A stretch of 64,000 nucleotides of DNA from Polaribacter reichenbachii (GCF_001975665.1 NZ_CP019419.1:3951501-4015500), one strand, 5' to 3'. Shown: positions 53,071 through 62,928, counted from the stretch's first letter. Notes: generated from the sequence alone by a model not told the origin. Numbers and translations: made by a program.

Positions 53071-54152
53071 TGACAGCCAAAACTATAGCTAACGGAATTT
53101 TAAGAGCCTTAGGAATTCTTCTCGGAATTTTTATTTTGGTTTATTTTTTATACGCAATTCAATCTGTAATTATCTACTTAATTATAGCTGCAATTTTATC
53201 TTTAATCGCAAGACCTGGTATTCTTTTTTTAAAGAGAAAATTAAAATTCCCAAATACATTAGCTGTAGTTACCACAATGATTTTAATGTTGGGTTTACTT
53301 ACTGGTTTAATTTTAATGTTTATTCCTTTAATTGTAGAGCAAGGCAGAAGTTTATCTCTTTTAGAAGTAGATCAATTAGAAAATAATTTACAGAGAATTT
53401 TTACTCAAATTACAACCTATTTTTCATCGAAAGGTATAGATGTTTTAAGCGAATTAAAAAATGTAGATTTTTTATCACAATTTCAAGAAATACCTAACTT
53501 ATTAAATTCAGTTTTAGGTGCTGTAGGTTCATTGAGTGTTGGTTTATTTTCGGTATTGTTTATCTCTTTCTTTTTTATGAAAGATAGCAAATTGTTAAAA
53601 AATGGAGTAATGACATTAATACCTAATGGAACAGAAAAAAGGTTTTCTAAATCTCTAGAAACCATTAACAATTTACTTTCTCGATATTTTATTGGTTTAA
53701 TAATTCAGATTACTATTTTATTTGTTTTTTACACAATTATTCTCTTAATATTTGGTATTGACAATGCTGTTGTAATTGCTTTTTTATGTGCATTGCTAAA
53801 TTTAATTCCTTATGTTGGCCCAATGATAGGCGCCATTTTAATGTGCATTTTATCAATGACTAGTAATATAGAACTAGATTTTCAGACAGAAATTCTACCA
53901 ACAACAGGTTATATTATGATTGGTTATTTAATTGCACAATTGGTAGATAATTTTGCAAGTCAGCCAATAATATTTTCGAAAACAACAAAATCTCATCCAT
54001 TAGAAATTTTCTTAATTATTATAATTGGAGGCTTACTTTTAGGTGTTGTTGGTATGATAACTGCTGTACCACTTTACACTGCATTAAAAGTAATTTTAAA
54101 AGAATTTTTATCAGAAAATAAGATTGTAAAATCAATTACAAAAGATTTATAA
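53070..54152 (+). CDS. AI-2E family transporter
   Basis: 360 residues. A helix-rich integral membrane protein of the AI-2E exporter/permease family (PerM, YdiK, YtvI relatives): ILLGIFILVYFLYAIQSVII early, TMILMLGLLTGLILMFIPLI, AFLCALLNLIPYVGPMIGAI, QLVDNFASQPIIFSKTTKSH and the closing IIIIGGLLLGVVGMITAVPL. It moves small molecules or ions (Na+(Li+)/H+ antiport in some relatives). The gene overlaps its upstream neighbour by one base. Confidence 0.9.
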   Translation: MTAKTIANGILRALGILLGIFILVYFLYAIQSVIIYLIIAAILSLIARPGILFLKRKLKFPNTLAVVTTMILMLGLLTGLILMFIPLIVEQGRSLSLLEVDQLENNLQRIFTQITTYFSSKGIDVLSELKNVDFLSQFQEIPNLLNSVLGAVGSLSVGLFSVLFISFFFMKDSKLLKNGVMTLIPNGTEKRFSKSLETINNLLSRYFIGLIIQITILFVFYTIILLIFGIDNAVVIAFLCALLNLIPYVGPMIGAILMCILSMTSNIELDFQTEILPTTGYIMIGYLIAQLVDNFASQPIIFSKTTKSHPLEIFLIIIIGGLLLGVVGMITAVPLYTALKVILKEFLSENKIVKSITKDL

Positions 54153-54159
54153 CTACTAT

Positions 54160-55356
54160 TTGAATCCGAAAATTTTACATAAGGATGTACAGCAATTTAT
54201 ACAAGAAAATTTAAAATCAGATATTACAAAACTGATTTTAAAAGGAAGTCCTTTTGACGGAATTTCGATTCAAGAATTAGCAAATCAAGTTGTTGCGAAA
54301 CAAAAATCGTTAGGTAAACTGCCAACTTGGTTTAACACAGAAAACATTTATTATCCGCCAAAAATAAGTATTGAGCAAACTTCATCAGAAATTACAGCCA
54401 AATACAAATCAAGTTTAATTTCTGGTGATAAAATTATCGATATTACTGGTGGTTTTGGTATTGATTGCTTCTACTTTTCTAAGCAATTTAAAGAAGTATC
54501 GCACTGCGAAATAAACGAGGAGTTATCAACAATTGTAAAGCATAATTATCAACAATTAAAAGCAGAAAATATTACAACTATTTCTGGAAACGGACTTGAT
54601 TTTTTAAAAAATACAAATCATTTTTTTGATTGTATTTATGTAGATCCATCTAGAAGAAGTGATGTAAAAGGAAAGGTTTTTTTATTAAAAGATTGTTTAC
54701 CATATGTACCACCAAAAATCGATTTCTTTTTTACAAAAGCAAAACATATTTTAATTAAAGTTTCTCCTATTTTAGATATTAAAAATACAACTAAAGATTT
54801 AAAAAATGTAAAAGAAGTACATATTGTAGCCATTAATAATGATGTTAAAGAATTGCTTTTTTTATTAGAAAAAGATTATGAAAACGCTATTAAAATTAAA
54901 ACTATAAACTTTCAAAAAAACGGTAGCCAAAAGTTTGAATTTGATTTCACAAACTCAGTAGAATCTACATATTCAGAGCCACTTACTTATTTATATGAGC
55001 CCAATTCAGCAATTTTAAAATCTGGTGGATTTCATCATATATCAAATCAATTAAGAGTTTTTAAATTGCATCAGCATTCTCATTTATACACATCAGATCA
55101 ATTAATAGATTTTCCTGGTAGACGTTTTAAAATTGAACATATTATTTCTTATGATAAGAAAAAACTAAGAAAAATTTTACCATATAAAAAAGCGAATATT
55201 ACTTCTAGAAATTTCCCGAAAACCGTTGCTCAATTTAGAAAAGAAACCAAAATAAAAGATGGTGGAGAAGTTTATATTTTTTTAACTACAGACTTAAACA
55301 ATAATCATAAATTGGTTATCTGTAAAAAAGTTAACATTAACTTATCATATTTGTAA
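54160..55356 (+). CDS. Class I SAM methyltransferase with THUMP-like domain (PG_1098-like)
   Basis: 398 residues from a TTG (54160-54162); no nearby upstream ATG fits. An N-terminal helical region is followed by a Rossmann methyltransferase fold: KIIDITGGFGIDCFYFSKQF (SAM loop), EVSHCEINEELSTIVKHNYQ and FDCIYVDPSRRSDVKGKVFL, where DPSRR is the diagnostic motif. The C-terminal part (SAILKSGGFHHISNQLRVFK ... HLYTSDQLIDFPGRRFKIEH) matches the THUMP-like and ferredoxin-like PG_1098 domains. It probably methylates RNA; the site is unknown. It begins 7 nt after the AI-2E gene stop. Confidence 0.88.
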   Translation: MNPKILHKDVQQFIQENLKSDITKLILKGSPFDGISIQELANQVVAKQKSLGKLPTWFNTENIYYPPKISIEQTSSEITAKYKSSLISGDKIIDITGGFGIDCFYFSKQFKEVSHCEINEELSTIVKHNYQQLKAENITTISGNGLDFLKNTNHFFDCIYVDPSRRSDVKGKVFLLKDCLPYVPPKIDFFFTKAKHILIKVSPILDIKNTTKDLKNVKEVHIVAINNDVKELLFLLEKDYENAIKIKTINFQKNGSQKFEFDFTNSVESTYSEPLTYLYEPNSAILKSGGFHHISNQLRVFKLHQHSHLYTSDQLIDFPGRRFKIEHIISYDKKKLRKILPYKKANITSRNFPKTVAQFRKETKIKDGGEVYIFLTTDLNNNHKLVICKKVNINLSYL

Positions 55357-55396
55357 TATTTTACATTTTTTATTCTTTCAAATTCAAATAATTATT

Positions 55397-55404
55397 TATA
55401 TTTG
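55397..55404 (+). promoter_or_regulatory. -7 element (TATATTTG) for the leader RNA
   Basis: Full TAnnTTTG match, 40 nt after the stop of the methyltransferase gene. A start about 6 nt downstream would put the RNA's 5' end at the foot of the first hairpin. Confidence 0.55.
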
Positions 55405-55407
55405 CAG

Positions 55408-55482
55408 CACTTTATGTGTTTTATTTTTAGGGGTATAAGACACTAAAGCCCAAGTCTCGGTTTCTATATCGAGACTTTTTTT
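55408..55482 (+). ncRNA. Short two-hairpin RNA or leader upstream of fdhD, ending in an intrinsic terminator
   Basis: First hairpin: 55410-55424 pairs with 55435-55448, 14 pairs with one bulged T and one G-U, loop TTTTAGGGGT. Second hairpin: AAGTCTCG (55452-55459) with CGAGACTT (55470-55477), followed by Ts to 55482. The whole is about 75 nt with a good promoter upstream. It could be a free small RNA or an attenuated leader for fdhD, which starts 53 nt later. I could not assign it to a known riboswitch class. Confidence 0.5.
55452..55482 (+). terminator. Intrinsic terminator of the leader RNA
   Basis: An 8-bp perfect stem (55452-55459 with 55470-55477), 10-nt loop, and T run to 55482. It lies between a promoter and fdhD, so it may attenuate the operon. 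Confidence 0.85.
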
Positions 55483-55535
55483 ATTACTAATAGTTTTTCA
55501 TTAAGTTTGTATAGAAAGAATAACTTTCCGTAAAT

Positions 55536-56342
55536 ATGCAAATAGCTAATTATCAAGGTTTAAAAATATCTTCTAATCATCTTACAAAAACTGATGATTA
55601 CTTGGTAGTAGAAGCACCACTACAAATTAACATTAACAACGAACCATATACAGTGGTTATGCGAACTCCAAATGATGATTTTGAACTGATAACAGGCTTA
55701 TTATTTGCAGAAGATATTTATAAAAAGAAAGAGCCTTTACAATTTAATATTGAAAAAGAAACTTCAACAATACCTGCTATCATAAATGTTACCATTAATA
55801 AGAATAATTTAGGAAGTGGTTATTTAAATAAACGTACTTTACTCTCAGTTTCCTCTTGTGGAATTTGCGGAAAAAAAGAATTAAAAGATTTAAATGTTGT
55901 TGGAGATCGATTACAGAAAAGCACCTTTATTTCTTCGGATGATTTGCATAAGATGTATGTAATTATGAATAACTTTCAAGAAACATTTAGAAAATCTGGT
56001 GGTAGCCACGCATCAGCAATTTTTAATAAAAATCAAGAACTTTTAACGGTTAAAGAAGATATTGGTAGACATAACACTGTAGATAAAGCAGTTGGAGATT
56101 TACTTAAAAAAGAAGCATTAAAAAATGCTCATTATTTATTAGTAAGTGGCCGAGTTTCTTACGAAATTGTTACCAAAGCTTTTATTGCTAAAATACCGAT
56201 TATTGTGGCAGTTTCTGCTTGTTCTTCTTTGGCTGTAGATTTTGCAAAAGAATTCGGAATTTGCTTAATAGGCTTTACTAGAAATCAACAAATGACCATT
56301 TACGCTAACCCAAATTATATTAATAAACTAGAGAATGTCTAA
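55536..56342 (+). CDS. fdhD: Formate dehydrogenase accessory sulfurtransferase FdhD
   Basis: 268 residues. The functional cysteines are in SVSSCGICGKKELKDLNVVG near residue 107; other FdhD segments are VVMRTPNDDFELITGLLFAE, SGGSHASAIF, VKEDIGRHNTVDKAVGDLLK and LVSGRVSYEIVTKAFIAKIP. It transfers sulfur from a cysteine desulfurase to the molybdenum cofactor of a formate-dehydrogenase-type enzyme, and its partner here is the YdeP-like oxidoreductase that overlaps it by 8 nt. Confidence 0.95.
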   Translation: MQIANYQGLKISSNHLTKTDDYLVVEAPLQININNEPYTVVMRTPNDDFELITGLLFAEDIYKKKEPLQFNIEKETSTIPAIINVTINKNNLGSGYLNKRTLLSVSSCGICGKKELKDLNVVGDRLQKSTFISSDDLHKMYVIMNNFQETFRKSGGSHASAIFNKNQELLTVKEDIGRHNTVDKAVGDLLKKEALKNAHYLLVSGRVSYEIVTKAFIAKIPIIVAVSACSSLAVDFAKEFGICLIGFTRNQQMTIYANPNYINKLENV

Positions 56343-58626
56343 AAAAACAAATGCACAACCACCAGAAAAATTAACAGGAATTGAATTAAAAGAAATTCCA
56401 AAATCTTCTGTGGGACCAAAAGCAATTGCGACAGCATTAGGTCATATTAAAAATGAAGTTGGCGTAGTAAAAGGAATTCGTTTATTAAAAAATTTAAATC
56501 AAAAATATGGATTTGATTGCCCAGGTTGTGCTTGGCCAGATCCTGATGAAAAAAGAGCTTTTTTAGCAGAATATTGTGAAAATGGTGCAAAAGCAGTTGC
56601 AGAAGAAGCTACTAAAAACAAAGTTTCTCCTTTATTTTTTTCTACTTATTCTGTAAGTAATTTAGCGAAATTATCAGATTACGAAATTGGTAAGAAAGGG
56701 AGAATTACACATCCGGTTTATTTACCAGAAGGTGCCAATTATTACAAAGAAATTTCTTGGCAAGATGCTTTTAAGTTAATTGCTGATGAATTAAATGTTT
56801 TGGACTCGCCAGATGAAGCTGTATTTTATACTTCTGGTAGAACCAGTAATGAAGCCGCATTTTTATATCAATTATTTGTGCGACAATATGGTACAAATAA
56901 TTTACCAGATTGCTCTAATATGTGCCACGAATCTAGTGGTGCTGCACTTTCTGAAACTTTAGGTATTGGTAAAGGTTCTGTTACTTTAGACGATTTTAAC
57001 CATACAGATTTAATAATTGTAATTGGGCAAAATCCGGGAACAAATCACCCTAGAATGCTAACTGCTTTAGGAGAAGCAAAGAAAAAAGGAAGTAAAATTA
57101 TTACTATAAATCCTTTGCCTGAAGTAGGTTTAATGAATTTTAAAGAACCACAAAATCCTTTAAAATGGTTAGGTTCTGGTCAAGATTTAACCGATTTGTT
57201 TTTACAAGTTAAAATAAATGGTGATGTTGCTCTATTAAAAATCATTCTAAAATTAATGTTAGAGCAAGAAGAAAATGTACCTTATTCTGTTTTTGATTAT
57301 CAATTTATTAAAGATAAAACCTACGGAATTGAAGATTTACTAGACGATTTAGAAACCTATTCAATAGATTATTTATTACCGCAAACTGGTTTAACTTTAC
57401 AAGAAATCAAAAAAGCTGCAGATTTAATTATCAACAATAAAAAAATAATTATTTGTTGGGCAATGGGCATTACTCAGCATAAAAATTCTGTAGATAATAT
57501 TAGAGAGATTGTAAACATTTTATTGCTAAAAGGCAGCATTGGTAAAAAAGGAGCAGGTACCTGCCCAGTTCGTGGCCACTCTAATGTTCAAGGAGATAGA
57601 ACTGTGGGGATTTGGGAAAAAATGCCACAATCTTTTTTAGACAATTTAGAAAAAGAATTTAAATTTAAAGTACCTAGAAAGCATGGTTTTGATGTGGTTG
57701 ATTCAATTGAAGCTATGCACAAAAAGAAAGCAAAGGTATTTTTTGGAATGGGTGGTAATTTTATTTCTGCTACACCAGATACAGAATATACTGCAACAGC
57801 TTTACGCAATTGTAATTTAACCGTTCACGTTTCTACCAAACTTAACAGAAGTCATTTAATCCACGGAAAAAAAGCTTTGATTTTACCTTGTTTAGGGCGT
57901 TCAGAAAAAGATTATCAGAGTTCTGGAGAACAATTTGTATCCGTAGAAAATTCTATGGGAGTTGTTCATAAATCAAAAGGACATTTAAAACCTTGTTCTG
58001 AAGATTTATTAAGTGAAGCTGCCATTGTTGCTGGTTTAGCAAATGCTACTTTAAAAAAATCGACAATAGATTGGTCTAAATTAGTGTCTAATTACGATTA
58101 TATTAGAGATAAAATAGAAGCAGTAATTCCGGGTTTTGATAATTATAATGAAAGAGTTAGAATTGATGGTGGTTTTTATTTGCCAAACAATGCCAGAGAT
58201 AATGATTTTAAAAACACTTTTACTGGTAAAGCTAATTTTAGCGTCAATTTACCTTCGGATATTGTTTTAAAAGACAATCAATTTATGATGATGACCATTA
58301 GAACACATGACCAATACAACACTACTATTTATGGTTTAAATGATAGATATAGAGGAGTTTTAAATGAACGTAGAGTAATTTTTATGAATGCTGATGATAT
58401 GAAATCATTGGGATTAGAAAAACTAGATTTGGTAGATTTAACTAGCCATTTTAATGATGAAAAAAGAGAAGCTAAAGGATTTTTAGCAATACCATACAAC
58501 ATACCCAAACAATGCACAGCAACTTATTTTCCAGAAGCTAATGTTTTAGTGCCTATAAAAAGTACAGCAAAAATTAGTAATACACCAACTTCTAAAACAG
58601 TAACAATTTCTATTCAAAAAAGATAA
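56335..58626 (+). CDS. Molybdopterin oxidoreductase of the FdhF/YdeP family
   Basis: 763 residues. It starts with a Cys pair in FDCPGCAWPDPDEKRAFLAE that may hold a [4Fe-4S] cluster with a later Cys (AEYCENGAKA). Molybdopterin-binding segments include YTSGRTSNEAAFLYQLFVRQ, LPDCSNMCHESSGAALSETL, VIGQNPGTNHPRMLTALGEA and the C-terminal TIRTHDQYNTTIYGLNDRYR. The YdeP family is linked to acid stress in E. coli but the substrate is not known. FdhD, made just upstream, should mature its cofactor. No electron-transfer subunits are adjacent. Confidence 0.9.
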   Translation: MSKKTNAQPPEKLTGIELKEIPKSSVGPKAIATALGHIKNEVGVVKGIRLLKNLNQKYGFDCPGCAWPDPDEKRAFLAEYCENGAKAVAEEATKNKVSPLFFSTYSVSNLAKLSDYEIGKKGRITHPVYLPEGANYYKEISWQDAFKLIADELNVLDSPDEAVFYTSGRTSNEAAFLYQLFVRQYGTNNLPDCSNMCHESSGAALSETLGIGKGSVTLDDFNHTDLIIVIGQNPGTNHPRMLTALGEAKKKGSKIITINPLPEVGLMNFKEPQNPLKWLGSGQDLTDLFLQVKINGDVALLKIILKLMLEQEENVPYSVFDYQFIKDKTYGIEDLLDDLETYSIDYLLPQTGLTLQEIKKAADLIINNKKIIICWAMGITQHKNSVDNIREIVNILLLKGSIGKKGAGTCPVRGHSNVQGDRTVGIWEKMPQSFLDNLEKEFKFKVPRKHGFDVVDSIEAMHKKKAKVFFGMGGNFISATPDTEYTATALRNCNLTVHVSTKLNRSHLIHGKKALILPCLGRSEKDYQSSGEQFVSVENSMGVVHKSKGHLKPCSEDLLSEAAIVAGLANATLKKSTIDWSKLVSNYDYIRDKIEAVIPGFDNYNERVRIDGGFYLPNNARDNDFKNTFTGKANFSVNLPSDIVLKDNQFMMMTIRTHDQYNTTIYGLNDRYRGVLNERRVIFMNADDMKSLGLEKLDLVDLTSHFNDEKREAKGFLAIPYNIPKQCTATYFPEANVLVPIKSTAKISNTPTSKTVTISIQKR

Positions 58627-58635
58627 TTTTTAATT

Positions 58636-60168
58636 ATGAAAAAACATCTATTTATACTGATAATCTTAGTCTGTAATCAATTTATTTATGCTCAAAACGA
58701 GATAGTTCCAGAAATGAAAACCCAAAAAGCTTTTGGTAAAATAGACTTTTTGTCAATTAAAATGCCAGAAACTTCAATTCCTAATGAAGCAAATATGGGT
58801 TTTACTGGTATTCATTACAACTTAATGTTGAATAATTGGGCTTACGCAGGTACTGGAATATATGGAGCTGTTTCAGGTGAAAGAGGTGGTTTTTTTACAT
58901 TGGGCGTAAACCTTGGCGTTAAAAAATATTTTAGCGATGCTTTTTATATCGATTCTGGTTTCCATTTTGGTGGTGGTGGTGGAAAATCTGCACCAGATGG
59001 TGGTGGTGCATTTATTTTACCGCATTTTAATTTGGGTTACGATTTTAAAAATTTCTCAATAAATTCGGGTTGGTCTTATGTTAACTTTTTTGATGATGGA
59101 TTAATTAAAGGTCATCAACTAAATGTTAGTTTAGAAATTCCTTTAGACTATGAGTATGCAAATTATAATCAATCAGAAAAAGAAATAAATTTTTCTGATT
59201 TAGCAAAATCTGATTGGAATATCAATTCTAAAAAAAATTCAATGATGTTGCACCTCAATACACTAAAAATAAATGGTGATACTCAAGGTATAAATAATGG
59301 TAAAACTATAAAATTAGCAGGTTTTGAATTCGATTCTTATATTACAAAAAATTGGTTTGCCTTCTTAAAAGTAGATGGTGCTTTTGACGGAATTAAAGCA
59401 GGCTTTATGGATGTATTTTTAGGAGGTGGTTATCACTTTTATTTAAATAAAAATAACACAAACATTCTGGCAAAATTTGGAGTTGGTGCAGCTGGTGGTG
59501 GAGGTGTAGATACACAAGGCGGCTTTTTATTATATCCTGATGTATCTATTGAACAAAGAATTTTTAAAGATTTGTTTGTATCTGTAAACAAAGGTTTTGT
59601 AATATCTCCAAATGCTCACTTTAACACATCATCATTAGGCATTGGTTTAAAATATTATATAGATAGAAACGGAATTATAGCAGACAAAACTTTTACTTCA
59701 GGTAAATTTAAAGGCTTTGAAGTAATTGTAAAACAAGATTTATATTTAGATGCTGAGAGAGATAAAGACACAAATCCAACACAAAATTTACATCAGATCT
59801 CTCTGCAAATAAATTTAGATTTAAACAAAAACGTTTATGTTGCTGGACAAACCTCATTTGCTAATTTTGGTAATGCTGGTGCTTATGCAGAAGGTATTGT
59901 TGGTTTAGGTGCTAAAACAAATCCTATTGCTAACAATAAAATTACCATTTTCGGCCAAGTTTTAACGGGCGCAGCTGGTGGTGGAGATATTAGTACTGGT
60001 GAGGGTTTAATACTAAAACCAAGTGCTGGTTTAAGCTATAAATTAAACAATACTTTAAGCCTAAGAGCTTCTGGAGGTTATGTAAAAGCCAAAGGAGGGC
60101 AATTAAATAGTACTTTCTTTAACTTCGGATTAAAATATCACTTATCTTTTTTAAAAATGAACCAATAA
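58636..60168 (+). CDS. Predicted outer-membrane beta-barrel-like protein, 510 aa
   Basis: Not recognised. Signal peptide 1-19 (MKKHLFILIILVCNQFIYAQ region). The mature protein has glycine- and aromatic-rich alternating strands (GVNLGVKKYFSDAFYIDSGF, GIGLKYYIDRNG, GAYAEGIVGLGAKTNPIANN) and ends in a barrel-like FGLKYHLSFLKMNQ. Duplicated GGGGG-type loops occur, including AGGGGVDTQGGFLLYPDVSI. Probable outer-membrane porin or structural barrel. It sits 9 nt after the molybdopterin gene and 36 nt before the hexosaminidase gene, so it may belong to either group. Confidence 0.7.
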   Translation: MKKHLFILIILVCNQFIYAQNEIVPEMKTQKAFGKIDFLSIKMPETSIPNEANMGFTGIHYNLMLNNWAYAGTGIYGAVSGERGGFFTLGVNLGVKKYFSDAFYIDSGFHFGGGGGKSAPDGGGAFILPHFNLGYDFKNFSINSGWSYVNFFDDGLIKGHQLNVSLEIPLDYEYANYNQSEKEINFSDLAKSDWNINSKKNSMMLHLNTLKINGDTQGINNGKTIKLAGFEFDSYITKNWFAFLKVDGAFDGIKAGFMDVFLGGGYHFYLNKNNTNILAKFGVGAAGGGGVDTQGGFLLYPDVSIEQRIFKDLFVSVNKGFVISPNAHFNTSSLGIGLKYYIDRNGIIADKTFTSGKFKGFEVIVKQDLYLDAERDKDTNPTQNLHQISLQINLDLNKNVYVAGQTSFANFGNAGAYAEGIVGLGAKTNPIANNKITIFGQVLTGAAGGGDISTGEGLILKPSAGLSYKLNNTLSLRASGGYVKAKGGQLNSTFFNFGLKYHLSFLKMNQ

Positions 60169-60204
60169 AAGCTTATTTTTAAGAAATAATCTCATCCCTA
60201 AAAA

Positions 60205-61836
60205 ATGAAAATCAAATTTATAATTTTTTTCAGTTTGTTTCTTTTGCTAAAAACTCAAAATATTACATCACAAGAAATACATATTACACCTCGTCCTCAA
60301 AAAATAATTACAGGTAATAAATCTTTAAAAATAAATTCAGAAACACAAATTGTTTTTAATGATAACAGCAAAATTCTTGCTGATAATTTACAGCAATATT
60401 TTAAAGAAGAATTTAATTTACAATTAAAAACCACAGATTTTCAAAACCTTAAAATAAATTTCATCGATTTTAAAATTGATAAAAGTTTTGCTGATGAAAG
60501 CTACGAACTTAATGTTTCTGTTGATAAAATTTCAATCATTGCCAAAAATGAAACAGGTTTGTTTTATGGAATACAGACTTTAAAACAATTGTGTTCTTAC
60601 AATGCTAAATTTTCTAAATATGAAAAATATTTAGAATTAAAAGTGGTAAAAATAGAAGATTGCCCAAGATTTAAATGGCGCTCTTTTATGTTAGATGAGG
60701 CTCGTTATTTTAAAGGGATGAAACAAGTAAAAATGCTTTTAGATGAAATGGCGTTTTTAAAAATGAATGTCTTTCATTGGCATTTGGTAGACGACCAAGG
60801 TTGGCGAATTGAAATAAAAAAATATCCAAAGCTTACAGAAATTGGTTCTAAAAGAAAAAGCACACAAATTGGTCCTTTACAATGGGAAAGTCCTATTCAA
60901 TCTGCAGAACCGCATACTGGTTTTTATACGCAAGAACAAATTAAAGAAATTATTGCCTATGCTAAAGAAAGACATATAACAATTGTGCCAGAAATAGAAA
61001 TGCCTGGGCATTCTACTGCTGCAATTGCTGCTTATCCTTGGTTAGGAACTTCTGGAAAAGAAATTGAAGTACCTATAAAATTCGGTGTTGGTAAAGATGT
61101 TTACAATGTTGCAAACCAAAGAGTAACTGACTTTTTAAAAGATGTTTTAGATGAAGTTATGGCGCTTTTTCCGTCCGAAGTTATTCATATTGGTGGAGAT
61201 GAAGTAAAATACAATCATTGGAAATCTTCTGCTTATGTTCAAAAGTATATGAAAGAAAACAAATTGGCAACTCCTGCAGATTTACAAGTTTATTTTACAA
61301 ATAGCATTTCTAAATATTTACAAAGTAAAGGTAAAAGAATGATGGGTTGGAACGAAATTATGGGGCACAATTTACATTATTATCAAGATAAAAACGACAC
61401 AAAAACTACGCAAAAATTAGCACAAGAAAGTATTATTCATTTTTGGAAAGGAGATGTAGAATTGGCTACAACTGCTGCAAGTAATGGCTATGAAATTGTA
61501 AATTCTTTACACACTTTTACCTATTTAGATTATAGATATAAAAATTTACCATTATCTAAAGCGTATGCTTTTAATCCTGTTCCAGATAAACTAGATGCAA
61601 AATATCACGATAAAATAATTGGTTTAGGTTGCCAAATGTGGGGAGAATGGATACCTACTGATGGTGAAATGCATTACAAAGTTTTTCCTAGAATTGCAGC
61701 TTACGCAGAAGTTGGTTGGACAGAAGAAAAGCAAAAGAATTTTAGTGTTTTTAAAAAATCATTAAAGAATTTACAAAAAAGATGGACAGCCAAAGAAATT
61801 TATTTTGCTCCTGATAATTTTGTCGAAAAAAAGTAA
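60205..61836 (+). CDS. Beta-N-acetylhexosaminidase, GH20 family
   Basis: 543 residues. A signal peptide opens it, an N-terminal GH20b-like domain spans about 25-140 (HITPRPQKIITGNKSLKINS, LFYGIQTLKQL), and the catalytic TIM barrel starts near 150 with MNVFHWHLVDDQGWRIEIKK. The catalytic Asp-Glu pair is in VIHIGGDEVKYNHWK near residue 331. It removes terminal GlcNAc or GalNAc from chitobiose, peptidoglycan fragments or glycoproteins, probably in the periplasm. It leads the operon with the kinase, nucleotidyltransferase and symporter that follow. Confidence 0.94.
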   Translation: MKIKFIIFFSLFLLLKTQNITSQEIHITPRPQKIITGNKSLKINSETQIVFNDNSKILADNLQQYFKEEFNLQLKTTDFQNLKINFIDFKIDKSFADESYELNVSVDKISIIAKNETGLFYGIQTLKQLCSYNAKFSKYEKYLELKVVKIEDCPRFKWRSFMLDEARYFKGMKQVKMLLDEMAFLKMNVFHWHLVDDQGWRIEIKKYPKLTEIGSKRKSTQIGPLQWESPIQSAEPHTGFYTQEQIKEIIAYAKERHITIVPEIEMPGHSTAAIAAYPWLGTSGKEIEVPIKFGVGKDVYNVANQRVTDFLKDVLDEVMALFPSEVIHIGGDEVKYNHWKSSAYVQKYMKENKLATPADLQVYFTNSISKYLQSKGKRMMGWNEIMGHNLHYYQDKNDTKTTQKLAQESIIHFWKGDVELATTAASNGYEIVNSLHTFTYLDYRYKNLPLSKAYAFNPVPDKLDAKYHDKIIGLGCQMWGEWIPTDGEMHYKVFPRIAAYAEVGWTEEKQKNFSVFKKSLKNLQKRWTAKEIYFAPDNFVEKK

Positions 61837-61841
61837 TTCGT

Positions 61842-62918
61842 TTGAAAGAAATTATATCTATAGCTCCTGGAAGAACATGTTTGTTTGGCGATCATCAAGA
61901 TTATTTAGGCCTGCCAATTATTGCTTGTGCTATCAATAGACACATTACTTTAAAAGCTACAAAAAATAATTCTGATACTTTTAATATTGATTTACCAGAC
62001 ATTAATCAAAAAAGAACAATTTCGATTTTTAAAGATGCTGAAAAACTAGAAAAAGAGGATTTTTTACAATCCGCTTTACAAGTTTTAAAAAGATACAAAT
62101 GTATACCCAATTCTGGGTACGATATTTTAATTACTGGTACAATCCCTATAAATTCTGGTACTTCTAGTTCATCAGCATTAACAGTAGCTTGGATTCAGTT
62201 TTTGTTAAAAGCCTTTGGGCCAGAAAAATTCTTAAATCCTCAAGATATAGCGCAATTGGCTTTTGAAGCTGAAGTTTTAGAATTCAATAATCCTGGTGGT
62301 AAAATGGACCAATATAGTATTGGTTTAGGTAATATTATTTATCTAGAAACTGGTAATGATTTTTCTTTTGAAGTTTTAAAAGCACCTCTATCAGGATTAA
62401 TTATGGCAGATTCTGGTGTACCAAAAGAAACTACTGCTTTGTTAAAAAGGCTAAAAACAAATTCTTGGTTGGCTATTGAAAAAGTACAAAAAAAGATGCC
62501 AAATTTTAAAGTTGAAACTGCAAATTTTGATGATTTGCAAACCTATTTAAATTGTATTTCTGATGATTTAAAACCTTATTTAGAAGCTGCAATAGGTAAT
62601 TTTAGAGTCACGAAATTGGCTTTACAAGAGTTTAAAAAAGATAATCTAGATTTAGTGAAAATTGGAGAATTGATGAATTTACATCATCATTATTTAAAAA
62701 ATCTATTAAAAATAACAGTTCCTAAAATTGATACTATGATTGATGCTGCTTTAAATGAAGGTGCTTTAGGCGCAAAAATTGTAGGTTCTGGAGGTGGAGG
62801 AAGTATTGCTGTTTTATCACCTAAAAACAAAGAAATTGTTATTAAAAAAGCACTTTTTAATGCAGGTGCAAAAGATGTTTATATTGCTGCTGTAGATAAA
62901 GGAGCGAGAATCGAATAA
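61842..62918 (+). CDS. GHMP kinase, galactokinase-like
   Basis: 358 residues from a TTG at 61842, 5 nt after the hexosaminidase stop. The GHMP signatures are complete: IAPGRTCLFGDHQDYLGLPI at the start, INSGTSSSSALTVAWIQFLL (ATP loop) near 105, and GAKIVGSGGGGSIAVL near 310. The galactokinase-like GDHQDY suggests phosphorylation of a sugar at C1. With a hexosaminidase upstream, N-acetylhexosamine is the most likely substrate, by analogy to GalNAc kinases; this is inferred. It is followed by a sugar nucleotidyltransferase 10 nt later. Confidence 0.9.
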   Translation: MKEIISIAPGRTCLFGDHQDYLGLPIIACAINRHITLKATKNNSDTFNIDLPDINQKRTISIFKDAEKLEKEDFLQSALQVLKRYKCIPNSGYDILITGTIPINSGTSSSSALTVAWIQFLLKAFGPEKFLNPQDIAQLAFEAEVLEFNNPGGKMDQYSIGLGNIIYLETGNDFSFEVLKAPLSGLIMADSGVPKETTALLKRLKTNSWLAIEKVQKKMPNFKVETANFDDLQTYLNCISDDLKPYLEAAIGNFRVTKLALQEFKKDNLDLVKIGELMNLHHHYLKNLLKITVPKIDTMIDAALNEGALGAKIVGSGGGGSIAVLSPKNKEIVIKKALFNAGAKDVYIAAVDKGARIE

Positions 62919-62928
62919 ATAAAATACT

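Noticed and set aside
55425..55451. A pseudoknot between GGGG (55430-55433) in the loop and CCC (55449-55451) after the first stem
   Set aside because: With a 14-bp stem and no linker after it, the CCC cannot reach back across the helix unless the lower stem opens. Listed only as a possible alternative pairing.
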